NCBI GenBank assembly: GCA_044225075.1
Contig: JBGAJF010000021.1
Location: 1 to 64,000, forward strand
Origin: Micropruina sp044225075
Lineage (GTDB): Bacteria; Actinomycetota; Actinomycetes; Propionibacteriales; Propionibacteriaceae
DNA length: 64,000 bases
Reading direction: 5' to 3'
Shown: in pieces, positions 54,096 through 62,327 of the stretch
Position numbering within the stretch: position 1 is the first letter of the stretch
Layout: each line of letters begins with the position of its first letter
Notes under the pieces: model-generated
Database searches by the model: none
What the model was told of the DNA's origin: nothing
What the model saw: the letters and a program-made list of their open reading frames with translations, nothing else
Made by a program: the position numbers and the translations under genes

Positions 54096-54791
54096 GTGGC
54101 TCCGCGCAACCGAATCCTCGACGTCGGCTGGGTTCTGGCCACCAATCTGTTCGTGCTGGCCGGAGTCATCGTCTGGGATTGGCCGGCGGGCAATGTCTTC
54201 TTGGTGTTCTGGATCGAGAACGCGATCCTCGGCGTGACCACCGCGGTGCGGATCGCCACCGCCGAAGGCACTGTGCCTGGGCAGCCGCGGCCCGATTCGC
54301 TGCTCAGGTTTCCGGCCTGGGGCAGGGTCGGCTTCTTCGTCGTCCACTACGGGATCTTCTCGATCGTCCATCTCGTGTTCGTGACCATCCTGGCCTTCGG
54401 CACCGGCGTCGAGTGGAGCTTCTGGGCGCTCGGCATGCCCGCTCTGTTGATCGCGCTGCGGTACATCGTCGACCTGGTCCGGGACTGGTTCCTCGGCGGA
54501 CGACGGCGTCGGGTGAACGCCGAACAAGCGTTCTGGTCGCCCTACCCTCGCCTGATCGTTCTCCACATCGCCACCCTGCTCGGCTTCTTCGTGGCCTTTC
54601 CGTTCGGCGGCAGCGGCCCCGGGCAGGCGCCGTGGTCGGCGGTCGTGGACGGGGTGCGGGCCTGGTTGGCGTCCCTCGGCTACCCGCTCAGCACCGGTGC
54701 GCTGCTGGTCGCACTGCTGATGGTCCTGAAGACGGTGGCCGATCTGGCCATGATTCGCGGCCGGCCCGGCCGTCCGAGCAACGCCGGCTGA
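54096..54791 (+). CDS. DUF6498-like membrane protein
   Basis: A 231-residue membrane protein with five or so hydrophobic segments: VLATNLFVLAGVIVWDWP, VFLVFWIENAILGV (the WxEN motif of DUF6498), FFVVHYGIFSIVHLVFV, IVLHIATLLGFFVAF and a last one near 205-225. Function unknown. TAGGGT ends six bases before GTG 54096. It lies between the two VanY-like genes. Confidence 0.75.
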   Translation: MAPRNRILDVGWVLATNLFVLAGVIVWDWPAGNVFLVFWIENAILGVTTAVRIATAEGTVPGQPRPDSLLRFPAWGRVGFFVVHYGIFSIVHLVFVTILAFGTGVEWSFWALGMPALLIALRYIVDLVRDWFLGGRRRRVNAEQAFWSPYPRLIVLHIATLLGFFVAFPFGGSGPGQAPWSAVVDGVRAWLASLGYPLSTGALLVALLMVLKTVADLAMIRGRPGRPSNAG

Positions 54792-54869
54792 CCCGAGAGC
54801 GCCACGATCCGGCGGCGGTCGGGCAACAGCAACACCGGTCACCGCGGACCTCCCGACTATCGTGACGCC

Positions 54870-55682
54870 GTGCGTCCGCCCGCTATTCGTAGACAACTCC
54901 TCCGGCTGTGCCTCGTCGCCACGCTTGGGATGGCCGTCCTGAGCGGTTGCACGGTCGCGCCGCCGACCGGCAGCACCAGCCCGGCTGCCCTGCCGACGGC
55001 CCCGGTCAGCCCGTCCGATCCGTCCAGCCCGTCCGATCCGCCCAGTAGCCCGGCACGCAGCGCGACCGCCTCGGCCACCCCGTCGGCGTCGCCGAGCCGG
55101 CCCGCCGCCACCCGCCCGAGAGACAAGCGGACGGCGCCGCAGCGTTCGCGGGCCTTCGTGGTGGACGGCATCCCGGTGGTATCCAAGAAGCACCCGATCG
55201 ACGCCCGCTACCGGCGCAGCAGCGTGACGTCCCCCTACGGATTGACCCGGGAGACCCAGCGTGGCCTCGCCCGGATGATCTCCGCCGCGCGCGCCAAGGG
55301 CGTCCGGATCCTGGTGCACAGCGGGTACCGCGGCTACGCGCAACAGGCGCAGATCCTGGCCAGCAAGATCCGCGAGTACGGCAGCGAGTCGTTGGCCCGC
55401 CGCTACAACGCGGCACCGGGGCGCAGCGAGCACCAGACCGGGCTGGCCGTGGACCTGTGGGACGGGGCGACCTGGGGCCTCGGCGTCCGGAACACCAAGA
55501 CCGGCAAGTGGCTCTGGGCGAACGCGTGGCGCTACGGCTTCATCCTGCGCTACCCCAGCGGCAAGGAGAAGATCACCGGCTACGCGTTCGAGCCTTGGCA
55601 CTACCGCTACATCGGTGCCCGGGCGAAGGACTTCGGAGCGAACAGCAACCGAACCCTGGAGGAGTACCTGAGGCTCGCCTAG
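54870..55682 (+). CDS. VanY/M15-type carboxypeptidase lipoprotein, second copy
   Basis: A 270-residue paralogue of the gene at 53301, about 70 percent identical by eye over the catalytic domain (SEHQTGLAVDLW, EPWHYRYIGARAKDFG). It has a lipobox (LSGC, Cys27) and a longer Ser/Pro linker of about 65 residues. TATCGT ends six bases before GTG 54870. The two copies in tandem suggest local duplication around the DUF6498 gene. Confidence 0.88.
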   Translation: MRPPAIRRQLLRLCLVATLGMAVLSGCTVAPPTGSTSPAALPTAPVSPSDPSSPSDPPSSPARSATASATPSASPSRPAATRPRDKRTAPQRSRAFVVDGIPVVSKKHPIDARYRRSSVTSPYGLTRETQRGLARMISAARAKGVRILVHSGYRGYAQQAQILASKIREYGSESLARRYNAAPGRSEHQTGLAVDLWDGATWGLGVRNTKTGKWLWANAWRYGFILRYPSGKEKITGYAFEPWHYRYIGARAKDFGANSNRTLEEYLRLA

Positions 55683-56044
55683 ACAAATTGGCGAGCCCGG
55701 GAAGGACAGGGGGTGCATCGCTGCGGACGCGGCCGGCCCGCCACCCTGCTGCCGGCTCTTCGTGGAGTCACTTCCCAGGCTCCTTGCATGTGACTGTAGA
55801 CGGGGCCCGGAACGGAACCAAGGGATCGCGGCGATACCTTGGGGAACTCACAGGATCGACATCTGCATGGCACAGATCGGCCCTGGGCGCGATCACCCTG
55901 AGGCCGACACCCCCGCGCAATCCCTAGCCAGGTTACGGTTCGCGATCGTGGTCGGGCGAGGAGGAGGTGGCCTTCCACTCGATCCCGCCCGGTGCCGGGC
56001 GGGGCCCGGTATCCTTCTCGGACCCCGTCCGACCAGGAGTGCCG
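55683..56044 (+). other. 362-base leader before the NrtR-type gene, with a hairpin
   Basis: No gene is supported here. CCCGCCCGG (55984-55992) and CCGGGCGGG (55995-56003) form a perfect 9-bp stem with a two-base loop, 41 bases before the ATG at 56045. The ribosome-like AGGAGG at about 55960 belongs to a spurious frame. The stretch may be a plain terminator plus promoter or an attenuator. Confidence 0.45.
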
Positions 56045-56932
56045 ATGACCAGCGAGCCGATCGCGGCCGAGGTACTGGCGGTGATCGTGGCCCTCGTCGA
56101 GGGCGAGCCGTGTGTGCTGACGTTGCCCGATGCGCCCCGGCTCCCGGCCGGCCCGGTGCTGCCCGGCCATCGCTCGCTGCAGACCGCCGTCCGCGCCTGG
56201 GTCGAGGAACAGACCGGATTGCGGATCGGCTACCTCGAGCAGCTGTACACCTTCGCCGACCGCGACCGCGACGGGGGCGGACGGCGCACCATCTCGGTGT
56301 CGTACCTCGGCCTGGTCAGCGGCCTGCGGGCCCGCGCCGGCCACTGGCGTCGCTGGTACGAGGTGTTCCCCTGGGAGGACCAGCGCACGGACGGCAGCAT
56401 GTTGCCCGAGGTCGTCGCGCCTGCCCTGCGAGCATGGGCCCAGGACGGCGACCGGTCCCGTCGGCAGCGCTGCGCCATCACTTTCGGACTGGACGGGCGC
56501 CCCTGGCATCCCGATCTCGCCCTGCAGCGCTACGAGGTGTTGTACGAGGCGGGACTGGTGGCCGAGTCGCCGCCCGAGTGGCGCCGCGACGAACTGGTGC
56601 CCGGTGAGCGGCTGGACGGCGATCACCGCCGCATTCTGGCCACCGGCATCGCCCGGTTGCGGGCCACCATCCAGTACCGCCCGGTGGTGTTCGAACTGCT
56701 GCCGCCCCAGTTCACCCTGAGCCAGCTGCAGGCCTGCGTCGAGGCGCTGGCCGGCCGGATCGTGCACACTCAGAACTTCCGCCGGCTGGTCGAGCAGCAG
56801 CAGCTGGTCGAGGAGACCGGCGGCCGCGCCGGCACCGGGGGGCGCCCGGCCCGGCTCTACCGGTTCCGCCGCGAGGTGCTGCAGGAGCGCCAGGCCGCCG
56901 GCACCAAGTTGCCCGCCCCCCGCTCCCGCTGA
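56045..56932 (+). CDS. nrtR: NrtR-type Nudix-related transcriptional regulator
   Basis: A 295-residue protein with an N-terminal Nudix-like domain (about 1-150; PEVVAPALRAWAQ replaces the active Nudix box) and a C-terminal winged helix (YEVLYEAGLV, RPVVFELLPPQFTLSQLQACVEAL, NFRRLVEQQQLVEETG). This is the NrtR architecture. NrtR proteins repress NAD genes and respond to ADP-ribose-type ligands. It lies directly before nadABC on the same strand, which supports the call. ATG 56045 has CAGGAGTGCC upstream. Confidence 0.85.
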   Translation: MTSEPIAAEVLAVIVALVEGEPCVLTLPDAPRLPAGPVLPGHRSLQTAVRAWVEEQTGLRIGYLEQLYTFADRDRDGGGRRTISVSYLGLVSGLRARAGHWRRWYEVFPWEDQRTDGSMLPEVVAPALRAWAQDGDRSRRQRCAITFGLDGRPWHPDLALQRYEVLYEAGLVAESPPEWRRDELVPGERLDGDHRRILATGIARLRATIQYRPVVFELLPPQFTLSQLQACVEALAGRIVHTQNFRRLVEQQQLVEETGGRAGTGGRPARLYRFRREVLQERQAAGTKLPAPRSR

Positions 56933-56975
56933 GCCGTCAGTTGCTGGCTTCGCGAGCCTGCGCCTGAGCGGCGGC

Positions 56976-57134
56976 GGCGATGTCGAGATCGCTCGCCGAT
57001 GCCGACTTAGCCGCTGGATCTCGGGTTGCTACACGAAATCGGCGAGGTTTCTCTCCACCGGACGGCGATGTCGAGATCGCCGGAAGTCAGCCCGAGATCG
57101 AATTGCGCCCCCTTTTGCTCAGATGTAGCATAAG
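56976..57134. promoter_or_regulatory. nadABC upstream region with direct repeats and an operator candidate
   Basis: GGCGATGTCGAGATCGC occurs exactly twice (56976-56992 and 57064-57080). TTTTGCT and AGCATAA (57113-57119 and 57127-57133) form an imperfect inverted repeat 28 bases before the nadA start, an NrtR operator candidate. The AT-rich spot around it is a plausible promoter. Confidence 0.5.
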
Positions 57135-57160
57135 CAGGCAGCCCCGATGAGGAGGAGCCC

Positions 57161-58150
57161 ATGAGCACCACCACCCTGATCACCGCCGACCAACTGTTCC
57201 GGCGCGTCGACCGCGTCGTCCCAGCCGTCGAGTGGGCGACCATGGCCGACGACGTGGACGCCATCCTGCGCCTCAAGCGCGACCGGAACGCGGTGATCCT
57301 GGCCCACAACTACATGCGCCCGGAGATCTTCCACGGGGTCTCCGACATCGTCGGCGACTCGCTGGCGCTGGCCCGCGAGGCCACTGAGGTGGAGGCCGAC
57401 GTGATCGTGCTGGCCGGCGTCCACTTCATGGCCGAGACAGCCAAGCTGCTCAACCCGTCCAAGACGGTGCTGATCCCCGATCTGCGCTCGGGTTGCTCGC
57501 TGGCCGAATCGATCACCGCCGAGGACGTCCGCGAACTGCGCCGGCAGCACCCCGGCGTCCCAGTGGTCACCTACGTGAACACCTCGGCCGCGGTGAAGGC
57601 CGAGAGCGACATCTGCTGCACCTCGGGCAACGCGGTGCGGGTGATCGAGAGCCTGGGCGTGCCTGAGGTGATCATGATCCCCGACCAGTTCCTGGCCGCG
57701 AACGTGGCCCGGCAGACCGGGGTGAAGGTGATCACCCACCCGGGCGCCTGCGAGGTGCACGAACGGTTCACCCCGGCCGACATCCGGCAGATCCGGGCCG
57801 ACTACGCCGGCGACGTGACGGTGCTGGCGCACCCGGAATGCCCGCCCGAGGTGGTCGACGAGGCCGACTACGCCGGTTCGACGGCGCAGATGATCGGCTT
57901 CGTGGCCGACCGGCGTCCGAAGCGGGTGGCGCTGATCACCGAATGCTCGATGAGCGACAACGTCGCCCAGGAGTACCCCGAGGTGGAGTTCGTCCGGCCG
58001 TGCAATATGTGCCCGCACATGAAGCGGAACACGATGGCTTCGATCCGGCACGCCCTGGAGACGATGACCCACGAGGTCACCATCGACGCTGCGGTCGCCG
58101 ACCGGGCCCGGCTGGCGGTGGAGCGGATGCTGGCCGTGGGGGCGAAGTGA
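57161..58150 (+). CDS. nadA: quinolinate synthase
   Basis: NadA condenses iminoaspartate with DHAP to quinolinate, using a [4Fe-4S] cluster. The 329-residue protein has VILAHNYMRPEI, FMAETAKLL, RSGCSLAES with the first cluster Cys, ICCTSGNAV and NMCPHMKRNT with the last. AGGAGGAG precedes the ATG. The nadB gene starts in its stop codon (GTGA). Confidence 0.97.
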   Translation: MSTTTLITADQLFRRVDRVVPAVEWATMADDVDAILRLKRDRNAVILAHNYMRPEIFHGVSDIVGDSLALAREATEVEADVIVLAGVHFMAETAKLLNPSKTVLIPDLRSGCSLAESITAEDVRELRRQHPGVPVVTYVNTSAAVKAESDICCTSGNAVRVIESLGVPEVIMIPDQFLAANVARQTGVKVITHPGACEVHERFTPADIRQIRADYAGDVTVLAHPECPPEVVDEADYAGSTAQMIGFVADRRPKRVALITECSMSDNVAQEYPEVEFVRPCNMCPHMKRNTMASIRHALETMTHEVTIDAAVADRARLAVERMLAVGAK

Positions 58151-59676
58151 GCCGCCGCGAGGTCGTCGTCGACGGCCCGGTGATCGTCGGTGCCGGACTG
58201 GCTGGGCTGAGCTGCGCCATCGAACTGGCTCCGGCCCGCTGCCTGGTGCTGTCGGCCGGTGCGCTCAGCACCGGCACCTCGACCGGCTGGGCGCAGGGCG
58301 GGCTAGCCGCCGCGGTCGGTCCGGACGACTCCCCCGCAGACCATGCTGCCGACACCGTGGCCGCCGGTGCCGGTCTGTGCGACCAGGCGGTGGTGGCCTC
58401 GATCACCGCCGCGGCACCGGAGGCCATCGAATGGCTGAGCAGCCAGGGCACCCGCTGGGACCGCAACTCCGACGGCACGCTCCGGCTCGGCCTGGAAGGT
58501 GCCCACGGCCGTCGCCGCATCGTCCACGCCGGAGGCGACGGGACCGGTGCCGAACTGCTGCGCACCGTGGTGGACGCAGCCCGCCGGCTCGACTCGGTGA
58601 CGCTGTGGGAGCACGCGCCGGCCCGCCGGGTCGTGGTCGAGAACGGCCGGGTCGTCGGCGTCGAGGCGGACACTGCGGACGGCCCCGTGCTGCTGCGCAC
58701 CCCGGCGGTGGTGCTGGCCACCGGCGGCATCGGCGGCCTGTTCAGCCACACCACCAACCCGCTGAGCTCGCGCGGACAAGGGCTGGCGCTGGCCTTTAGG
58801 GCCGGGGCCGTGCTGCGCGACCTGGAGATGGTACAGTTCCATCCGACCGCGCTGGACGTCGCGATCGATCCGATGCCGCTGGTCAGCGAGGCGGTCCGCG
58901 GCGAGGGCGCGATCATCGTCAACGAGCGCGGCGAGTGGGTGCTGGCCGATCCCCTTTCGGCCCGCGATGTGGTGTCGCGCGCCGAGTGGGCCCAGCTGCG
59001 GGCCGGCCATCGGGTCTTCCTGGACGCCCGGAACTCACCCGGGGAGCGCTTCGCGGAACTCTTCCCCTCGATCGCCGCAACCGCGGTCGCGGCCGGGCTC
59101 GACCCCGCCCGCGACCTGCTGCCGGTGCGCCCGGCCGCGCACTACCACATGGGTGGGGTACTGGTGGACGGCGACGGCGAGAGCACCGTGGCTGGCCTGT
59201 TCGCGGCCGGCGAGGTCGCCTCGACCGGGCTGCATGGGGCCAACCGGCTGGCGTCCAACTCGCTGCTCGAGGCGGTGGTCTGCGGACGACGGGTCGCCCG
59301 CCGATTGCGCGATGCGAGCGGGCCGTCCCGCACCGGTCTCCCGCCGGTCCAGCGTGTCGAGACCGCACCGGTGACCATCGCCGACGCCGGGCACGCCGCA
59401 GGCGCGCCCGATCGACGGCAGCTTCACCAGCGGGTGCGTCGTATTGTCACCGCCGGAGCAGGCGTGCTGCGCGACGAGACCGGGCTGCGTCGCGCGCTGC
59501 GCGATCTGCAGCCCCATCTGGACGACGACACCGGCCTGGTCGGGTACCTGGTGGCGCATGCCGCGCTGCGCCGCACCGAGTCGCGCGGGGCCCACACCCG
59601 CACCGACTTCCCCCAGGCCGGCGCCGCAGGGCACACCCTGGTCACCCTCGACGACGTGGCGGGCGTCGCTGCATGA
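58147..59676 (+). CDS. nadB: L-aspartate oxidase
   Basis: NadB oxidises aspartate to iminoaspartate with FAD. The 509-residue protein has VIVGAGLAGLSCAIEL FAD loop, GGLAAAVG, HAGGDGTGAELLR, QFHPTAL, RDVVSRAEWAQLRAG active-site Arg, and HYHMGGVLVDGDGE. The reading frame extends far upstream but the family start is at GTG 58147, overlapping nadA. A stretch near 59338-59365 reads PPVQRVETAP, which resembles REP-derived peptide. Confidence 0.95.
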   Translation: MSRREVVVDGPVIVGAGLAGLSCAIELAPARCLVLSAGALSTGTSTGWAQGGLAAAVGPDDSPADHAADTVAAGAGLCDQAVVASITAAAPEAIEWLSSQGTRWDRNSDGTLRLGLEGAHGRRRIVHAGGDGTGAELLRTVVDAARRLDSVTLWEHAPARRVVVENGRVVGVEADTADGPVLLRTPAVVLATGGIGGLFSHTTNPLSSRGQGLALAFRAGAVLRDLEMVQFHPTALDVAIDPMPLVSEAVRGEGAIIVNERGEWVLADPLSARDVVSRAEWAQLRAGHRVFLDARNSPGERFAELFPSIAATAVAAGLDPARDLLPVRPAAHYHMGGVLVDGDGESTVAGLFAAGEVASTGLHGANRLASNSLLEAVVCGRRVARRLRDASGPSRTGLPPVQRVETAPVTIADAGHAAGAPDRRQLHQRVRRIVTAGAGVLRDETGLRRALRDLQPHLDDDTGLVGYLVAHAALRRTESRGAHTRTDFPQAGAAGHTLVTLDDVAGVAA

Positions 59677-60554
59677 GAAGTCTGCCCCGGCTGCTGATCG
59701 AACCGACGGTGCGCGCCGCCCTGGCCGAAGACCTGGGCCGCACCGGCGACGTCACCACCGACAGCATCATCGGCCCGGACGCCGTCGCGACCGTCCAGTT
59801 GGTCGCCCGCGACCACGGCGTGCTCGCCGGTATGCCGCTGGCCCAACTCGCCTGGGAACTGGTCGATGCCCGGATCGAGTGCGAGGCCCATCTGGCGGAG
59901 GGCGCACGGCTGTGGCCGGGCAGCGTGATCGCTACCGCACATGGCCCGGCCCGCGGGCTGTTGACCGGTGAGCGGGTGGCGCTGAACTTCCTCGGGCACC
60001 TTTCCGGGGTGGCCACCGGCACCGCCGCCATCGCCGACGCCATCGCCCACACCTCCACCATGGTCGCCGACACCCGCAAGACGATCCCGGGCCTGCGGGC
60101 GCTGCAGAAGTACGCAGTCGTCTGCGGCGGCGGATCGAACCACCGCTTCGGACTCGACGACGCGGTGTTGATCAAGGACAACCACATCGCCGTCGCGGGT
60201 GGCGTCCGAGCCGCTGTCGAGGCAGCCCGGGCACACGTCGGGCACCTGGTGAAGATCGAGGTCGAGGTCGATTCGCTCAACCAGCTGGCCGAACTGCTCG
60301 AGGTCGGCGCGGACGTCGTCCTGCTCGACAACATGACGCCCGGCCTGCTGCGCGACGCAGTGGCGATGGTGGACGGCCGGATGGTGACCGAGGCCTCGGG
60401 CCGAATCACCCCCGAGACGGCGGTGCCGATCGCCGAAGCCGGGGTAGACCTGATCAGCGTGGGCTGGCTGACCCACAGCGCCCGGGTGCTCGACATCGGA
60501 CTTGATCACCTGGCTGGTGTGAATCACTGCCAACCAGGGCCGACAGCACACTAA
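59673..60554 (+). CDS. nadC: nicotinate-nucleotide pyrophosphorylase (carboxylating)
   Basis: NadC converts quinolinate and PRPP to nicotinate mononucleotide, CO2 and PPi. The 293-residue enzyme has LAEDLGRTGDVTTD, ERVALNFLGHLSGVAT, TRKTIPGLRALQKYAVVCGG, FGLDDAVLIKDNH and EVEVDSLNQLAEL. ATG 59673 overlaps the nadB stop by 4 bp, so nadABC is translated as one unit. Confidence 0.96.
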   Translation: MRSLPRLLIEPTVRAALAEDLGRTGDVTTDSIIGPDAVATVQLVARDHGVLAGMPLAQLAWELVDARIECEAHLAEGARLWPGSVIATAHGPARGLLTGERVALNFLGHLSGVATGTAAIADAIAHTSTMVADTRKTIPGLRALQKYAVVCGGGSNHRFGLDDAVLIKDNHIAVAGGVRAAVEAARAHVGHLVKIEVEVDSLNQLAELLEVGADVVLLDNMTPGLLRDAVAMVDGRMVTEASGRITPETAVPIAEAGVDLISVGWLTHSARVLDIGLDHLAGVNHCQPGPTAH

Positions 60555-60599
60555 TCTGCCTGCCAGGGCGACCCCGCCCAGGTAAGAGGAGCGGCGCGG

Positions 60600-61256
60600 A
60601 TGGATCAGTTCTGGCGATACCTGTCCGGAGTGTTCGAACTGATCGGACGGGCCTACCGCCTCGATCCCGCGGCACTGGAATGGGTGCGGGCCCATCCGTT
60701 CGCGATCTGGCTGGCCATCGGTGTCGCGCTGCTGGCCGGGGTCTCGATGATGGCCGGGCAGGCGGTGATCCTGCTCGTCAACCGGGTCACCGGATGGCGA
60801 TTCGCGGTGGGTCTGCTGCTCAGCGCGATCTGGCTGGTGGTGCTGCACGCCATCGAGTCGGTGGTGCTGTGGGGACTCGGCCGGCTGACCACCGGAGCGG
60901 ACGTCTCGTATTCGGTCGTGCTGACCGGCGTCCTGGTCGCCACCGCTCCGCAGGTGTGGGGCTTCGTCGCGCTGATTCCCTATCTCGGCACCGCGCTCAG
61001 CAGGTTCCTGTCGGCTTGGAGCGCGATCGTGCTGTGGGCGGTCACCGCCGGGACCTTTGAGGTCGGACGCTGGACGGCGCTGGCGCTGGTGGCGGCGTCC
61101 TGGCTGGTCATGCACCTGCTATCTACGCTGTGTGCGCCGTGGCTGTCGCGGGCGATGGCGCGGCTGTTCCAGCAGGCGACCGGACGCCCCTTCCGGGTCT
61201 CCGGCGCGGACGTGCTGAGCGGGCGCCCGATGATCACTTCGGAGGTGGCGGCATGA
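60600..61256 (+). CDS. integral membrane protein, unknown function
   Basis: A 218-residue membrane protein with segments at about 35-60, 68-92, 104-130 and 135-170, and a soluble tail. It resembles Yip1-like proteins loosely, but I do not assign a family. It has AGAGGAGCGGCG before ATG 60600 and overlaps the hydrolase gene behind it by 4 bp (ATGA). Confidence 0.72.
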   Translation: MDQFWRYLSGVFELIGRAYRLDPAALEWVRAHPFAIWLAIGVALLAGVSMMAGQAVILLVNRVTGWRFAVGLLLSAIWLVVLHAIESVVLWGLGRLTTGADVSYSVVLTGVLVATAPQVWGFVALIPYLGTALSRFLSAWSAIVLWAVTAGTFEVGRWTALALVAASWLVMHLLSTLCAPWLSRAMARLFQQATGRPFRVSGADVLSGRPMITSEVAA

Positions 61257-62227
61257 TCAGCGACCTGCTCGTCCTCGTCCTGGCGCTGGTGGTGGTCGCG
61301 CTGGTGCTGGCCCCGCTGGAGTCGCTGCACTGGTGGGCCACCCGCGACGTGGAGGAACCCGAGACCGGTCCGGCGCCCAACTCGTTCGAACTGGCGTCCT
61401 CGGCCCCCGACACGCTGCCGAAGCGGTTCGTGGTCTACCTGTCCGGGATCGGCGCGATCTCGGGCCACGACGTCCCCGAAGAAGAGACGCCGTTCATCCG
61501 CGAACTGCACGAGCGGCTGCCCGGCTACACCGTGGTCGACGATGTCTTTCCCTACGCCGTGGACAATCGGGGGCTGACCTCGGAACGGGTGCTGGGCGGA
61601 CTCTGGCGACATCTGGATCAGCTCCGGTTGAAGAACCCCAACACCTTGCTGGGGGTGCTGATCAACCTGCGCAACCTGATGCAACTGTTCGTCTGCGCGG
61701 ACCGCCGGTACGGACCCACCTACAACATGGGTACCGCACGCGAGATCCATCGCTCACTGGTGCGGCACGGTCACCGCCCCGGTAGCCCCGATCAAGTGGT
61801 GTTGCTGGGCTGGAGCGGCGGCGCTCAGATCGCGCTCGGCGCGACCTGGTACCTGCATGCGCTCGGCCTGCGCACCTCGGTGCTGTCCCTTGGCGGGATG
61901 ATGTCGGACGACATCGCGCTGGGCCGGGTGGACCACCTGTGGCATCTGTACGGCACCAAGGACTTCCTGCAGGCCTCCGGCAAGGTGCTGTTCGCGGGCC
62001 GCTGGCCGATCTCGAAAGGGTCGCCCTGGAACGAGGCGATGCGGGACGGCACCATCACGATGATCGAGCTCGGTCCGTTCCACCACAACATCAAGCAGCA
62101 CTACTTCGACTACGAGTCGAAGCTGCCCGATGGGCGCAGCTACGCCGGCAAGGTGATGGACACTATCGAGGAGATCCTGGCCGCCCCCGACGGCACCACC
62201 CAGACCAGCCAGCCGAGCCGAGGCTGA
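61253..62227 (+). CDS. membrane-anchored alpha/beta hydrolase-like protein
   Basis: A 324-residue protein with an N-terminal membrane segment (LLVLVLALVVVALVLAPL) and a hydrolase domain. VVYLSGIGAISGHD is the first strand, LLGWSGGAQIALGA is the nucleophile elbow with Ser, and FHHNIKQHY may carry the His. Its substrate is unknown. Translational coupling with the membrane protein before it suggests that the two work together. Confidence 0.78.
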   Translation: MISDLLVLVLALVVVALVLAPLESLHWWATRDVEEPETGPAPNSFELASSAPDTLPKRFVVYLSGIGAISGHDVPEEETPFIRELHERLPGYTVVDDVFPYAVDNRGLTSERVLGGLWRHLDQLRLKNPNTLLGVLINLRNLMQLFVCADRRYGPTYNMGTAREIHRSLVRHGHRPGSPDQVVLLGWSGGAQIALGATWYLHALGLRTSVLSLGGMMSDDIALGRVDHLWHLYGTKDFLQASGKVLFAGRWPISKGSPWNEAMRDGTITMIELGPFHHNIKQHYFDYESKLPDGRSYAGKVMDTIEEILAAPDGTTQTSQPSRG

Positions 62228-62263
62228 CGTACCCGCCGCCACCCCTCCCACCGAGACGGCGGC

Positions 62264-62293
62264 TTGTCACTCGCTGACAGCGACCCCTAGGGT
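62264..62293 (+). promoter_or_regulatory. predicted glpD promoter
   Basis: TTGTCA (62264-62269) and TAGGGT (62288-62293) are separated by 18 bases, 34 bases before the glpD start. CTCGCTGACAGCGA overlaps the spacer and is partly palindromic. Confidence 0.5.
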
Positions 62294-62327
62294 CCAGCAC
62301 ACACCCATCACCTGCAAGGAGGCAGCC

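Noticed and set aside
59338..59365. REP insertion in nadB
   Set aside because: The peptide PPVQRVETAP resembles REP-derived sequence, but the match to the palindrome is short and has no inverted partner.
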